Below the pieces are notes generated by a model. It worked only from the letters and a program-made list of their open reading frames with translations. It did not search any database and was not told the origin of the DNA. Source: Ruegeria lacuscaerulensis (GTDB lineage Bacteria; Pseudomonadota; Alphaproteobacteria; Rhodobacterales; Rhodobacteraceae). From it: DNA of 64,000 bases. Made by a program: the position numbers and the translations under genes. Shown piece by piece: positions 9,261 through 17,132 of the stretch (the first letter of the stretch is position 1; every line of letters starts with the position of its first letter). The DNA lies in contig NZ_WQGO01000001.1 of the NCBI RefSeq assembly GCF_013034685.1, positions 496,001-560,000 on the forward strand, read 5' to 3'.

Positions 9261-9959
9261 ATGTTTGGCCGCATTCTGACCAGCGCGTTGTTCGCTGGTG
9301 CTATAGCGGGGCTGATTGCCGCCCTGCTGCAGCTTGCGTTTGTGCAGCCTGTTTTGCTGCACGCGGAACTGTATGAATCAGGTGAATTGGTGCATTTCGG
9401 TGGCGACGCCATCAGTGCACATCCCGAACTGCCGGGCATGTTCTCGGACCTGTTCCGCGATGCGCTGAGCGTTATTTTCACCATGCTCATCTATACAGGT
9501 TATGCGTTGATGATGATCGCGCTGATGTCGGTGGCCGAGGGCAGTGGTCACAAAATCGATGGGCGCACAGGCGTCTTGTGGGGCCTGGCCGGGTTCATCG
9601 CGGTTCACCTCGCCCCCGGTTTTTCGTTGGCGCCCGAAGTGCCCGGCGTGGCAGCGGCGGATGTCGCAGCGCGTCAGGTTTGGTGGTTTGCCACTGTCGC
9701 AGCAGCAGGTGTAGCCATGTGGCTGATCGCCTTTGGCGGCAACCTTGTCAGCTATGTGATCGCAGCCGCCCTGCTGCTGGCCCCGCACCTAATCGGCGCG
9801 CCCGAGCCCGACGTGTTCACCGGCCCTGTGCCGACCGAGATTGGTGCGCTGTTCGCTGCACGTGCTTTCGGTGTGGGTCTGGCGGCTTGGGTTCTGCTGG
9901 GTGCCTTTGCCGGGTATTTCTGGCAGCATGAAAGCCAACGGGCCGAAGTTCCGGCATAA
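9261..9959 (+). CDS. cbtA: Cobalt transporter subunit CbtA
   Basis: 232-residue integral membrane protein of the CbtA family with about five hydrophobic segments (near residues 5-27, 60-85, 95-115, 130-160 and 190-215). It imports cobalt together with CbtB. Start chosen at ATG 9261, four bases after the cbtB stop and just before the conserved MFGRILTSALFAG opening; a longer frame upstream overlaps cbtB. No clear ribosome site, so translation is probably coupled to cbtB. Confidence 0.92.
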   Translation: MFGRILTSALFAGAIAGLIAALLQLAFVQPVLLHAELYESGELVHFGGDAISAHPELPGMFSDLFRDALSVIFTMLIYTGYALMMIALMSVAEGSGHKIDGRTGVLWGLAGFIAVHLAPGFSLAPEVPGVAAADVAARQVWWFATVAAAGVAMWLIAFGGNLVSYVIAAALLLAPHLIGAPEPDVFTGPVPTEIGALFAARAFGVGLAAWVLLGAFAGYFWQHESQRAEVPA

Positions 9960-9976
9960 GCCAAACAAAATCAATC

Positions 9977-10003
9977 GCGCCGGGTTCTGCCCGGCGCCTT
10001 TCA
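9977..10003 (+). terminator. Hairpin after cbtA
   Basis: Perfect 8-bp stem GCGCCGGG (9977-9984) with CCCGGCGC (9990-9997), loop of five, followed by a short CTTTCATTTAT stretch. It may terminate or attenuate transcription between cbtA and the next gene 28 bases later. The T run is weak, so partial read-through is likely. Confidence 0.6.
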
Positions 10004-10024
10004 TTTATCCTCAAGGAACCTGAA

Positions 10025-10519
10025 ATGGCACGCTCACTTGCCCTTTTTGCAATAGGTCTGGTCTTTGGCAGCGGCGCGGGGTTTGTCGTGGCCGCTGCCA
10101 ATGGCGTCACCTTTGACGGTCACGACCACGGCGATCCGTCGCACCACGGTGCCGCGCATGCCGAGACCGCAGCCCACGATCATTCTTCGGCAATCAACCT
10201 GCCCGCCGGGGCGGACGCTCCGGGAGTTGAGATCACCCTCACCCCCGATCCCATGGCCGGATGGAACCTGCATGTTGTGCCGCAGAACTTCCAGTTCTCG
10301 CCACAAAATGCCTCAAAAACCGATATCGACGGCGAGGGACACGCGCATGTCTACGTGAATGGTCAGAAACTGGCCCGGCTCTATGGCAATTGGATGCATA
10401 TCGACCAACTGCCGCAGGGCGAGGTCGAGGTCTCGGTCTCGTTGAATGCCAACAGCCACAGCCCTTTGATGGTCGACAATGTGCCGGTCAGCGCTGCAGT
10501 CATGGTACAGGTAGACTAA
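10025..10519 (+). CDS. Exported His-rich protein, unknown function
   Basis: 164 residues. The N-terminus has a hydrophobic signal or anchor (residues 3-25). It is followed by a histidine-rich stretch (about 31-55, including HDHGD, SHHGAAH and AAHDHSS) and a beta-rich domain with GHAHVYVNGQKLARLYGNWMH and LNANSHSPLMVDNVPV, which could be an Ig- or cupredoxin-like sandwich. I do not recognise a named family. Its place directly after the riboswitch-controlled cbtBA and its histidines suggest periplasmic binding of cobalt or another divalent metal; this is inference from context. Confidence 0.8.
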   Translation: MARSLALFAIGLVFGSGAGFVVAAANGVTFDGHDHGDPSHHGAAHAETAAHDHSSAINLPAGADAPGVEITLTPDPMAGWNLHVVPQNFQFSPQNASKTDIDGEGHAHVYVNGQKLARLYGNWMHIDQLPQGEVEVSVSLNANSHSPLMVDNVPVSAAVMVQVD

Positions 10520-10851
10520 AACGCCGGGATACGTGCCCGCAGACACATCCGAAGCCGCCCGCAAGGACGGGCGTCTTCGATCCAGCCTTTGGGGCTTTCC
10601 AGATAGGTCCGGCAGGTCGCCACGATATCATCGGCGTCCGAAGCGACATCGACCCCTGAAAACACATATGTCGCCCCGCCATCAGCCTGCAGCGCGATGG
10701 CCACGGGTTCTGCACATCCGCTGAAACAGGCGTGCTGATCGACCGAAACCCGCCCCTCAATCCCCGCGCGGGTCAGGGCGGATTCGACAGCTTTGACCTC
10801 GGCCCCGCAATCGCGGGCACCGGCACAGGACGAACATATCAACAGGCGCAT
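10516..10851 (-). CDS. DUF1636 family Cys-rich metal/Fe-S protein
   Basis: 111 residues from ATG 10851, where the family similarity begins (LLICSSCAG). Cysteines are arranged as CSSC then ARDC and later CFSGC, as in thioredoxin-like 2Fe-2S ferredoxins, which DUF1636 resembles. The family is often found beside cob and cobalt genes; its reaction is unknown. The frame is open to an ATG at 10971, which would add 40 residues with more cysteines (PDCACGW and GKCPP); neither start has a good ribosome site. It runs convergent to and overlaps the His-rich gene by four bases. Confidence 0.78.
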   Translation of the reverse strand: MRLLICSSCAGARDCGAEVKAVESALTRAGIEGRVSVDQHACFSGCAEPVAIALQADGGATYVFSGVDVASDADDIVATCRTYLESPKGWIEDARPCGRLRMCLRARIPAF

Positions 10852-10999
10852 CTGATCCAATTCGGACCTCATCGGGGGGCATTTGCCTGTTTCTGAGGGT
10901 TTCCAACCGCAGGCGCAATCGGGAAAACGCACAAGATTGTTAGTGCGCCCTGTCCCGCTTTCTGGCATCACAGTCGCAACCCCGAAACAGGAGGCCCCG

Positions 11000-11458
11000 A
11001 TGAAAGCCCTTTGGACTGCGATTGCCCTGACAGCGACCCCTGCTTTGTCAGACGAGCCCCTGTCGGGCTGGGCCAGCTACGCAACCGACAAAAGTTACGA
11101 CGCGTTGGTTGCCGACACCAAGGATGCCATCAAAGCCAATGGTCTGATCGTGGTCACGCAGGCAGGCCCGACCAACGCCGCCGCATCGCGCGGGATCACT
11201 ATCCCCGGAAATCGGGTCATTGGTGCCTTCAACAACGACTATGCGGTGCGTGTGCTGGAAACCTCGGTGAACGCGATGATCGAGGCGCCGATCCGCTTTT
11301 ATGTTACCGAGAATGAGGACGGCACCGCCACCCTATCCTACAAGACTCCCAGCTTTGTCTTCGCGCCCTATGTCTATGAGGGCGGAGACCCCCTGCGCGA
11401 GATCGCTGAGGAGCTGGATGGCAAGTTTCAGGCTGTGGCTGAAACAGCAGTCAAATAG
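11000..11458 (+). CDS. DUF302 family exported protein
   Basis: 152 residues with a short signal peptide (KALWTAIALTATPALS) and a DUF302 domain: the core KDAIKANGLIVVTQAG, the GNRVIGAFNNDYAVRVLE strand-helix and the IRFYVTENEDGTATLSYK strand. The function of the family is not known. The start at 11000 is supported by CAGGAGG seven bases before it; a longer frame to 10883 is rejected because it would bury the signal peptide. It lies divergent from the DUF1636 gene with about 150 bases between the starts. Confidence 0.85.
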   Translation: MKALWTAIALTATPALSDEPLSGWASYATDKSYDALVADTKDAIKANGLIVVTQAGPTNAAASRGITIPGNRVIGAFNNDYAVRVLETSVNAMIEAPIRFYVTENEDGTATLSYKTPSFVFAPYVYEGGDPLREIAEELDGKFQAVAETAVK

Positions 11459-11536
11459 TCACACTGACGTGATCCGCCTTGCGTCCGGGGCTGTCCTCCG
11501 CAATCTGCTGTGAAACAGTTTTTCGGAGCATGACTT

Positions 11537-13156
11537 ATGCAAGACCTCTCGCCCCGCGCAGCGGACCTTCTGGCCCAACGTTTGTACGAGGCCGGATGTC
11601 GCCACGCCTTTGGAATGCCCGGTGGTGAGGTTCTGACCCTTGTCGATGCGCTGGAACAGGCCGGGATCACCTTTCACCTGACCAAGCATGAAAACGCCGC
11701 CGGTTTCATGGCCGAGGCCGTGCATCACCGCGATGGCGCGCCTGCCATTCTGGTCGCCACCCTTGGCCCCGGTGCGATGAACGGGATCAACGTGGTCGCC
11801 AATGCCTTGCAAGACCGGGTGCCGATGATCGTGCTGACCGGCTGCGTCGATGCGGATGAGGCGCTGACCTATACCCATCAGGTAATGGATCACGCGCAGG
11901 TCTATCGCTCGATCACCAAGGGGACGTTTACGCTGACCGCCAAAGGCGCAGACATTGTTGCCGATAAGGCGGTTACGTTGGCCAATCAACCGCGCCCCGG
12001 TCCGGTGCATATCGACGTGCCGATCTCGGTCGCGGATACCCGCGTGTCGGGGGTGAAACCGCGCCGCCGCGCCAAGATCGCCACTGTGTCGCCTGCGGGC
12101 GACTGCGTTGAGAAAGCCCGCCGTTGGGTGTCGCAGGCCGAACGGCCCATCGCAATTGTCGGGTTGGATGTTCTCTATGACGACTCGCGCAACGTGGTGC
12201 AGGCATTTCTGGAGCATTTCGACATCCCATTTGTGACGACCTACAAGGCCAAGGGCGTAGTCCCCGAGGATCACCCTCTGTGTCTGGGCGGCGCAGGCCT
12301 CTCGCCGTTGGCCGACAAACATCTGGTTCCGCTGGTCGAACAGGCCGATTTGGTGCTGTGTCTGGGCTATGACCCGATCGAAATGCGCCCCGGCTGGCGT
12401 GAGATCTGGGACCCAGCGGAAAAGCGCGTGATCGACGTCTCGGCTGTGCCCAATGACCATTACATGCATCAGGCGGGGCTGAATTTGGTCGCGCATACGG
12501 GCGAGACGCTGGAGGCCATTGCCAAAGGCACCCCGTCGCGCAAGACTTGGCTGGGTGGCGAACCCGCGCAAGTCAAAGCCGCTTTGGCGCAGGCGTTTCC
12601 CACGGATGACGACTGGGGTCCCGCGGCGGTTATCGCTGAGACCCGCGCTGCCCTGCCCGCCAACACGCTGGCGACAGCCGACAGCGGCGCGCATCGCATC
12701 CTGCTGAGCCAAATGTGGGATTGCTCTGAGGAACGCGGGCTGATCCAGTCCTCGGCCCTGTGTACCATGGGCTGTGCCGTGCCGATGGCGATTGGCCTGA
12801 AACTTGCCGAACCCGACCGCCCGGTGATCAGCTTCTCGGGTGATGCCGGGTTCCTGATGGTTGCCGGAGAGCTTTCGACAGCAGCCGAGATGGGGGGAAA
12901 CCCAATCTTTCTGGTCTTTGTCGATGCAAGCCTTGCGCTGATCGAGCTGAAACAGCGCCAGCGCCAGATGGGCAATACGGGCGTGGATTTCGACCGCCAC
13001 GACTTTGCCGCCATGGGCCGCGCGTTCGGCGGAAACGGCCACACGGTGCGCAACCGCGAGGAGCTGCGCGCGGCGCTGGACGCGGCGGTCAAGGCCGACA
13101 GCTTTACCGTCATCGCCGCCGAGATCGACCGTGGAGGCTATGATGGCCGGATTTGA
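11537..13156 (+). CDS. Thiamine-diphosphate enzyme, acetolactate synthase/oxalyl-CoA decarboxylase-like
   Basis: 539 residues with three domains (pyrimidine-binding about 1-165, central about 185-325, pyrophosphate-binding about 350-520). The catalytic glutamate is present (E52 in KHENAAGF), as is TLGPGAMNGINVVANAL. The diphosphate motif starts at GDA (D436), but the residue 27 positions on, normally asparagine and a magnesium ligand, is D463 (FVDASLAL). It is coupled to a CaiB/BaiF CoA transferase, an arrangement seen with oxalyl-CoA decarboxylase, but the substrate cannot be read from the sequence. Confidence 0.85.
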   Translation: MQDLSPRAADLLAQRLYEAGCRHAFGMPGGEVLTLVDALEQAGITFHLTKHENAAGFMAEAVHHRDGAPAILVATLGPGAMNGINVVANALQDRVPMIVLTGCVDADEALTYTHQVMDHAQVYRSITKGTFTLTAKGADIVADKAVTLANQPRPGPVHIDVPISVADTRVSGVKPRRRAKIATVSPAGDCVEKARRWVSQAERPIAIVGLDVLYDDSRNVVQAFLEHFDIPFVTTYKAKGVVPEDHPLCLGGAGLSPLADKHLVPLVEQADLVLCLGYDPIEMRPGWREIWDPAEKRVIDVSAVPNDHYMHQAGLNLVAHTGETLEAIAKGTPSRKTWLGGEPAQVKAALAQAFPTDDDWGPAAVIAETRAALPANTLATADSGAHRILLSQMWDCSEERGLIQSSALCTMGCAVPMAIGLKLAEPDRPVISFSGDAGFLMVAGELSTAAEMGGNPIFLVFVDASLALIELKQRQRQMGNTGVDFDRHDFAAMGRAFGGNGHTVRNREELRAALDAAVKADSFTVIAAEIDRGGYDGRI

Positions 13157-14327
13157 GGGGCCGCTGACGGGCGTCAAGGTTCTGGACCTGTCCCGCATTC
13201 TGGCAGGACCGACCTGCACGCAATTGCTGGGCGATCTGGGCGCCAACGTGATCAAGATCGAAAACCCGGCAACCGGCGGCGATGATACGCGGCAGTGGGG
13301 TCCACCTTATGTGACGGACGCGGATGGGAATGCATCGGACCTAAGCGCTTATTTCATGTCGGCCAACCGCAACAAGAAATCTGTGGCCATCGACATCACC
13401 ACCCCCGAGGGTCAGGCGGAAATCCGACGCATCGCCTCGCACGCGGACATTCTGATCGAGAACTTCAAACCCGGCGGGCTGGCGAAATACGGCTTGGATT
13501 ACAAAACCTTGTCGCAGGAATTTCCCAGCCTCGTTTATTGCTCGATCTCGGGCTATGGGCAGGATGGGCCGAACGCATCGAAACCCGGGTATGACCTGAT
13601 GGCGCAGGGCTATGGCGGGATCATGTCGCTGACCGGCGACCCCGAAGGCGCGCCGATGAAGGTGGGCGTGGGCATCGCTGACGTGATGTGCGGCATGTAC
13701 GCGACCGTCGGTATTCTGGCCGCGCTACGTCACCGGGATCAAACAGGTGAGGGCCAGCAGATCGACCTTGCGCTGGTCGACGCGCAAATTGCGTGGCTGA
13801 TCAATGAGGGCGTGAATTACCTGACCTCTGGCAACGTCCCTCAACGCCGCGGAAATGGGCACCCGAATATCGTGCCCTATGACGTCTATCAAACGGCGGA
13901 CGGGCACGTGATCCTGGCGGTTGGCAACGACAGCCAATTTAGACGGTTCTGTGACTTCATCGGGCAGCCTGCCCTAGCGGACGATCCCCGTTTTGCGACC
14001 AACCCATCACGTCTGGAACATCGTGATGCGCTGAATGCAATTCTGCGCCCAGCCGTACAAAACTATGACACTGAAACCGTCATTGCCGAGCTTGAGAGTC
14101 GCAAAGTGCCTGTGGGCCCGGTGCAGACTTTGGATCAGGTTTTTGCCACCGATCAGGTCGCCGCAAGGCAGATGCAGATCGCCATGCAAGCCGACCCGGC
14201 ACAGGTGAATCTGATCGGAAATCCGCTGAAACTGTCCAAAACGCCTGTAACATATCGCAGTGCTCCACCGACCTTTGGCGCGGACACTCAGGCCGTTCTG
14301 AACGCCGAAAACCCGTTTGAAGACTGA
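13143..14327 (+). CDS. CaiB/BaiF family CoA transferase
   Basis: 394-residue class III CoA transferase, which passes CoA between carboxylic acids through an aspartyl-anhydride intermediate. Visible family motifs: VLDLSRILAGPTCTQLLGDLGA at the N-terminus, NRNKKSVAID, NFKPGGLAKYGLDY and QGYGGIMSLTGDPEGAPMKVGVGIADVMCG, where the aspartate before VMCG is the expected catalytic residue. Two adjacent ATGs occur (13140, 13143); GGAGG at 13133-13137 suits 13143 better. Overlaps the thiamine-diphosphate enzyme, so the two form one unit. Substrate unknown. Confidence 0.9.
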   Translation: MAGFEGPLTGVKVLDLSRILAGPTCTQLLGDLGANVIKIENPATGGDDTRQWGPPYVTDADGNASDLSAYFMSANRNKKSVAIDITTPEGQAEIRRIASHADILIENFKPGGLAKYGLDYKTLSQEFPSLVYCSISGYGQDGPNASKPGYDLMAQGYGGIMSLTGDPEGAPMKVGVGIADVMCGMYATVGILAALRHRDQTGEGQQIDLALVDAQIAWLINEGVNYLTSGNVPQRRGNGHPNIVPYDVYQTADGHVILAVGNDSQFRRFCDFIGQPALADDPRFATNPSRLEHRDALNAILRPAVQNYDTETVIAELESRKVPVGPVQTLDQVFATDQVAARQMQIAMQADPAQVNLIGNPLKLSKTPVTYRSAPPTFGADTQAVLNAENPFED

Positions 14328-14340
14328 AACACAATGCCTA

Positions 14341-14387
14341 ATTCGGCGGCATGTTGCTGAAACATGCCGTTGAATCGGCGGTTTTTT
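14341..14387 (+). terminator. Rho-independent terminator after the CoA transferase
   Basis: Stem of about 15 pairs: 14341-14355 with 14361-14375, including two G-U pairs, loop GCTGA. After a five-base gap there is a run of seven T (14381-14387). Confidence 0.75.
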
Positions 14388-14508
14388 TCACGTTTTGCAC
14401 ACACAGCATTTCACCAATTCGAGAGGTCGGTCGATACTGATACGACCCGACTAGAGTCTCTGGTAAGTCGAATATTGTACTAATTCTCACACGGATCGGA
14501 CCACGAGC

Positions 14509-15879
14509 ATGAAACAAGACGTTTTCGGACAGATGAACACCCTGAGCCATTCGGCTAGCGCCGAGGCGTGGGATGGCGTGCTGCTCGGGTTCATGGCGCA
14601 TGCGGCGGTGACGCCTCAGCATCTGGGAAAAGTCTTGGAGCTTGAGCCTGATTTTGCCCTGGGCCATGCGATCAAAGGTCTGTTCATGGTTCTGCTGGGC
14701 CGCCGCGAGATGATGCCTGTCGCCGTCGAGGCTCTGGCCGCTGCCAATGCAGCCATGACGCGTCAACCGGTAACCGCACGCGAACGCCTGTATGTGCAGG
14801 CGCTGGAGTTGTATCTGGCCGATCTCCCCTCGCAAGCCGTTCAGAAATTCGAGGAAATCCTGCGCGCCAATCCGCAAGACTCGCTGGCGATGAAGCTTAG
14901 CCATGCCACCCGCTTTGTTCTGGGCGACGCCGAAGGCATGCGTCGCTCGATCGAACGTGTGATGCCGGCGTATGAGCCTGATCACGCGGGCCGTGGATAT
15001 CTGTTGGGCTGCCATTCTTTCGCGCTGGAAGAAACCGGCGCCTATGAGAAGGCCGAGATTGCAGGCCGTCAAGCGCTGTGGATGGTGTCAGATGACGCAT
15101 GGGGCCTACACGCGGTGGCCCACGTGCATGAGATGACCGGTAACGCACAGTTGGGTCTGGATTGGCTGGCCGGGCGCGAGGACGCCTGGGCGCATTGCAA
15201 CAACTTCCGCTATCACGTCTGGTGGCACAAAGCGCTGATGCATCTGGATCTGGGTCAGGTCGATCAGGTGATGGAGCTGTATGACAACTACATCCGTCAG
15301 GACAAGACCGACGATTACCGCGATATCTCGAACGCGACCTCGTTATTGTCCCGTCTGGAGCTTGAGGGGGTAAATGTCGGCAATCGTTGGGAAGAACTGG
15401 CCGACCTGAGCGCCAATCGCACAGAAGACGGCTGCCTGATCTTTGCCGACCTGCACTATCTCCTGGCCCTCACTGGCGATAACCGGGACGAGGCGACCGG
15501 AAAGATGCTGAAACGCATCCAGAAAGACGCCCAGCGTAATCAGGGCGACACCCCGATCCGCATGTCCGATCCGGGCGTTGCAGCAGCCAAAGGGTTGGAA
15601 GCATTTGGCGACGGCCTGTACGGCCAAGCCTTTGATTTCCTTTCTACAGCACGTGACGGAATGCAACTTGCAGGTGGCAGTCACGCGCAACGTGATGTAT
15701 TCGAGCGCATCACAATTGATTCCGGCCTGCGCGCCGGGCGTCTGGATGCAGTCGAGCGCATCCTGGATGACCGCCGCGCAAAACGAGCCGGTGGCGAGGA
15801 CAATTACGCCCTTGCGCGCCGCGCATTGATCGACGCGGCACGCGATGACGGAGACGCACAAAGCGTTCCGGCTGAATAA
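14509..15879 (+). CDS. TPR protein of the TTC38 type
   Basis: 456 residues, largely helical, with no signal peptide. Resembles the tetratricopeptide protein 38 (TTC38) group, marked by HAVAHVHEM, the WLAGREDAWAHCNNFRYHVWWH segment near residue 235 and the following MHLDLGQVDQVMELYD. Biochemical role is not known. It lies 35 bases upstream of opgC on the same strand with no visible terminator between them, so it may be the first gene of the glucan operon. Translation from ATG 14509; ATG 14533 is an alternative. Confidence 0.8.
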   Translation: MKQDVFGQMNTLSHSASAEAWDGVLLGFMAHAAVTPQHLGKVLELEPDFALGHAIKGLFMVLLGRREMMPVAVEALAAANAAMTRQPVTARERLYVQALELYLADLPSQAVQKFEEILRANPQDSLAMKLSHATRFVLGDAEGMRRSIERVMPAYEPDHAGRGYLLGCHSFALEETGAYEKAEIAGRQALWMVSDDAWGLHAVAHVHEMTGNAQLGLDWLAGREDAWAHCNNFRYHVWWHKALMHLDLGQVDQVMELYDNYIRQDKTDDYRDISNATSLLSRLELEGVNVGNRWEELADLSANRTEDGCLIFADLHYLLALTGDNRDEATGKMLKRIQKDAQRNQGDTPIRMSDPGVAAAKGLEAFGDGLYGQAFDFLSTARDGMQLAGGSHAQRDVFERITIDSGLRAGRLDAVERILDDRRAKRAGGEDNYALARRALIDAARDDGDAQSVPAE

Positions 15880-15914
15880 CAAAAACAAAAAGACCAAAGA
15901 AGGACAGAACACGT

Positions 15915-17132
15915 ATGGCGACAGCATCGCCCGCTTCTGATTTTGCGCCTGTGGCAGCTCAAGTAGCCGCCCCTGCCCGCGTGCGCGACCCACGGCTGGA
16001 TTTCTATCGCGGCATCGCGATGTTCATCATCCTGATCGCACACATCCCGAACGACCCCTGGGCCAGATGGATTCCAGCGCGGTTCGGCTATTCGGATGCA
16101 ACCGAGATTTTCGTATTCTGCTCGGGGATGGCCTCGGCCATTGCGTTTGGTGGGGCCTTTGCCCGCAAGGGTTGGTGGATGGGAACGGCTCGCGTGGCGT
16201 TCCGCATCTGGCAGGTCTACTGGGCGCATATCTGCCTGTTCTTCTTTGTGGCCATGTCGATGGCGGCGCTGGACCAGACAGGTTTCTTCGAGAAAACATA
16301 TATTTCCTCGCTGAACCTCCAGCATTTCTTCAACGATCCTGCGCCACAGATGGTCGGTCTGTTCAGGCTGACATACGTGCCGAACTACTTTGACATCCTG
16401 CCAATGTATCTGGTGGTTTTGGCGCTGATGCCCGTTTACATGGGCCTATACCGCGTCGGGTTCTGGGCCGTGGCCGCCACGTCGATTGCGATTTGGCTGG
16501 TGGCACAAACTGGCGCGCTGGCCCTACCGGCCGAGCCTTGGTCGGACCGTCAGTGGTTCTTCAACCCCTTCGGCTGGCAGTTGCTGTTCTTTACCGGCTT
16601 TGCCTTCATGCGCGGGTGGATCCCTGCCCCGCCCGTATCGAAAACCCTGATCTGGGCTGCCGTGCTGTTCCTGATCCTGTCGGCCCCGTTTGGATCTTGG
16701 AAGGTCTTTACCTGGATCAACAATGCCGCGCCTGAATTGGGAGCCGTGCTGCGCAAGGGCTGGCCCTTGACCTCGGAACTGCGGGGCAAGACCGAGTTTG
16801 GCCTGCTGCGCTATGTTCACTTCCTCTCACTGGCCTATCTGGGCTGGGTCGTCGCGGGTGAGCATGGCCATCGCCTGATCGCAACCGGTCAGGGTGCAGC
16901 CGCGAAAGTTTGGGAATTCCTGCTGACCGTCATCACCAAGGTCGGTCAGCAATCCTTGGCGGTTTTCGTCTTTTCCATGGCAGCAGCGCGCCTGATCGGC
17001 GTTGGACTGGACCTGAGTGGGCGGGATGTTGCCAGCGTCTTCATCGCCAACATGATTGGCTTTGCCATGATCATCGGCGTGGCCTATCTGGCCGGTTGGT
17101 TCAAGTCACAGCCTTGGAAGTCTAAAAAATGA
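15915..17132 (+). CDS. opgC: OpgC-type membrane acyltransferase
   Basis: 405-residue polytopic membrane protein (about ten segments) of the OpgC family, which adds succinyl groups to osmoregulated periplasmic glucans in Rhodobacter sphaeroides. The conserved opening RDPRLDFYRGIAMFIILIAHIPND and GYSDATEIFVFCSGMASAIAFG mark the family. Start has AGAAGGA upstream. Overlaps opgG by four bases, so it belongs to the opgCGH operon. Confidence 0.92.
   Translation: MATASPASDFAPVAAQVAAPARVRDPRLDFYRGIAMFIILIAHIPNDPWARWIPARFGYSDATEIFVFCSGMASAIAFGGAFARKGWWMGTARVAFRIWQVYWAHICLFFFVAMSMAALDQTGFFEKTYISSLNLQHFFNDPAPQMVGLFRLTYVPNYFDILPMYLVVLALMPVYMGLYRVGFWAVAATSIAIWLVAQTGALALPAEPWSDRQWFFNPFGWQLLFFTGFAFMRGWIPAPPVSKTLIWAAVLFLILSAPFGSWKVFTWINNAAPELGAVLRKGWPLTSELRGKTEFGLLRYVHFLSLAYLGWVVAGEHGHRLIATGQGAAAKVWEFLLTVITKVGQQSLAVFVFSMAAARLIGVGLDLSGRDVASVFIANMIGFAMIIGVAYLAGWFKSQPWKSKK

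Noticed and set aside
10852-10999. Possible second cobalamin riboswitch between the DUF1636 and DUF302 genes
   Set aside because: A GCGACTGTGATGCC segment on the minus strand resembles part of the cobalamin core, but there is no B12 box (AAGCCAGGAGACC type) and the order of blocks does not match.
11459-13255. Long open frame on the minus strand (598 codons) opposite the thiamine-diphosphate enzyme
   Set aside because: Antisense to a clear, motif-complete gene; the translation is rich in histidine, arginine and glutamine without recognised domains, typical of a shadow frame in GC-rich coding DNA.
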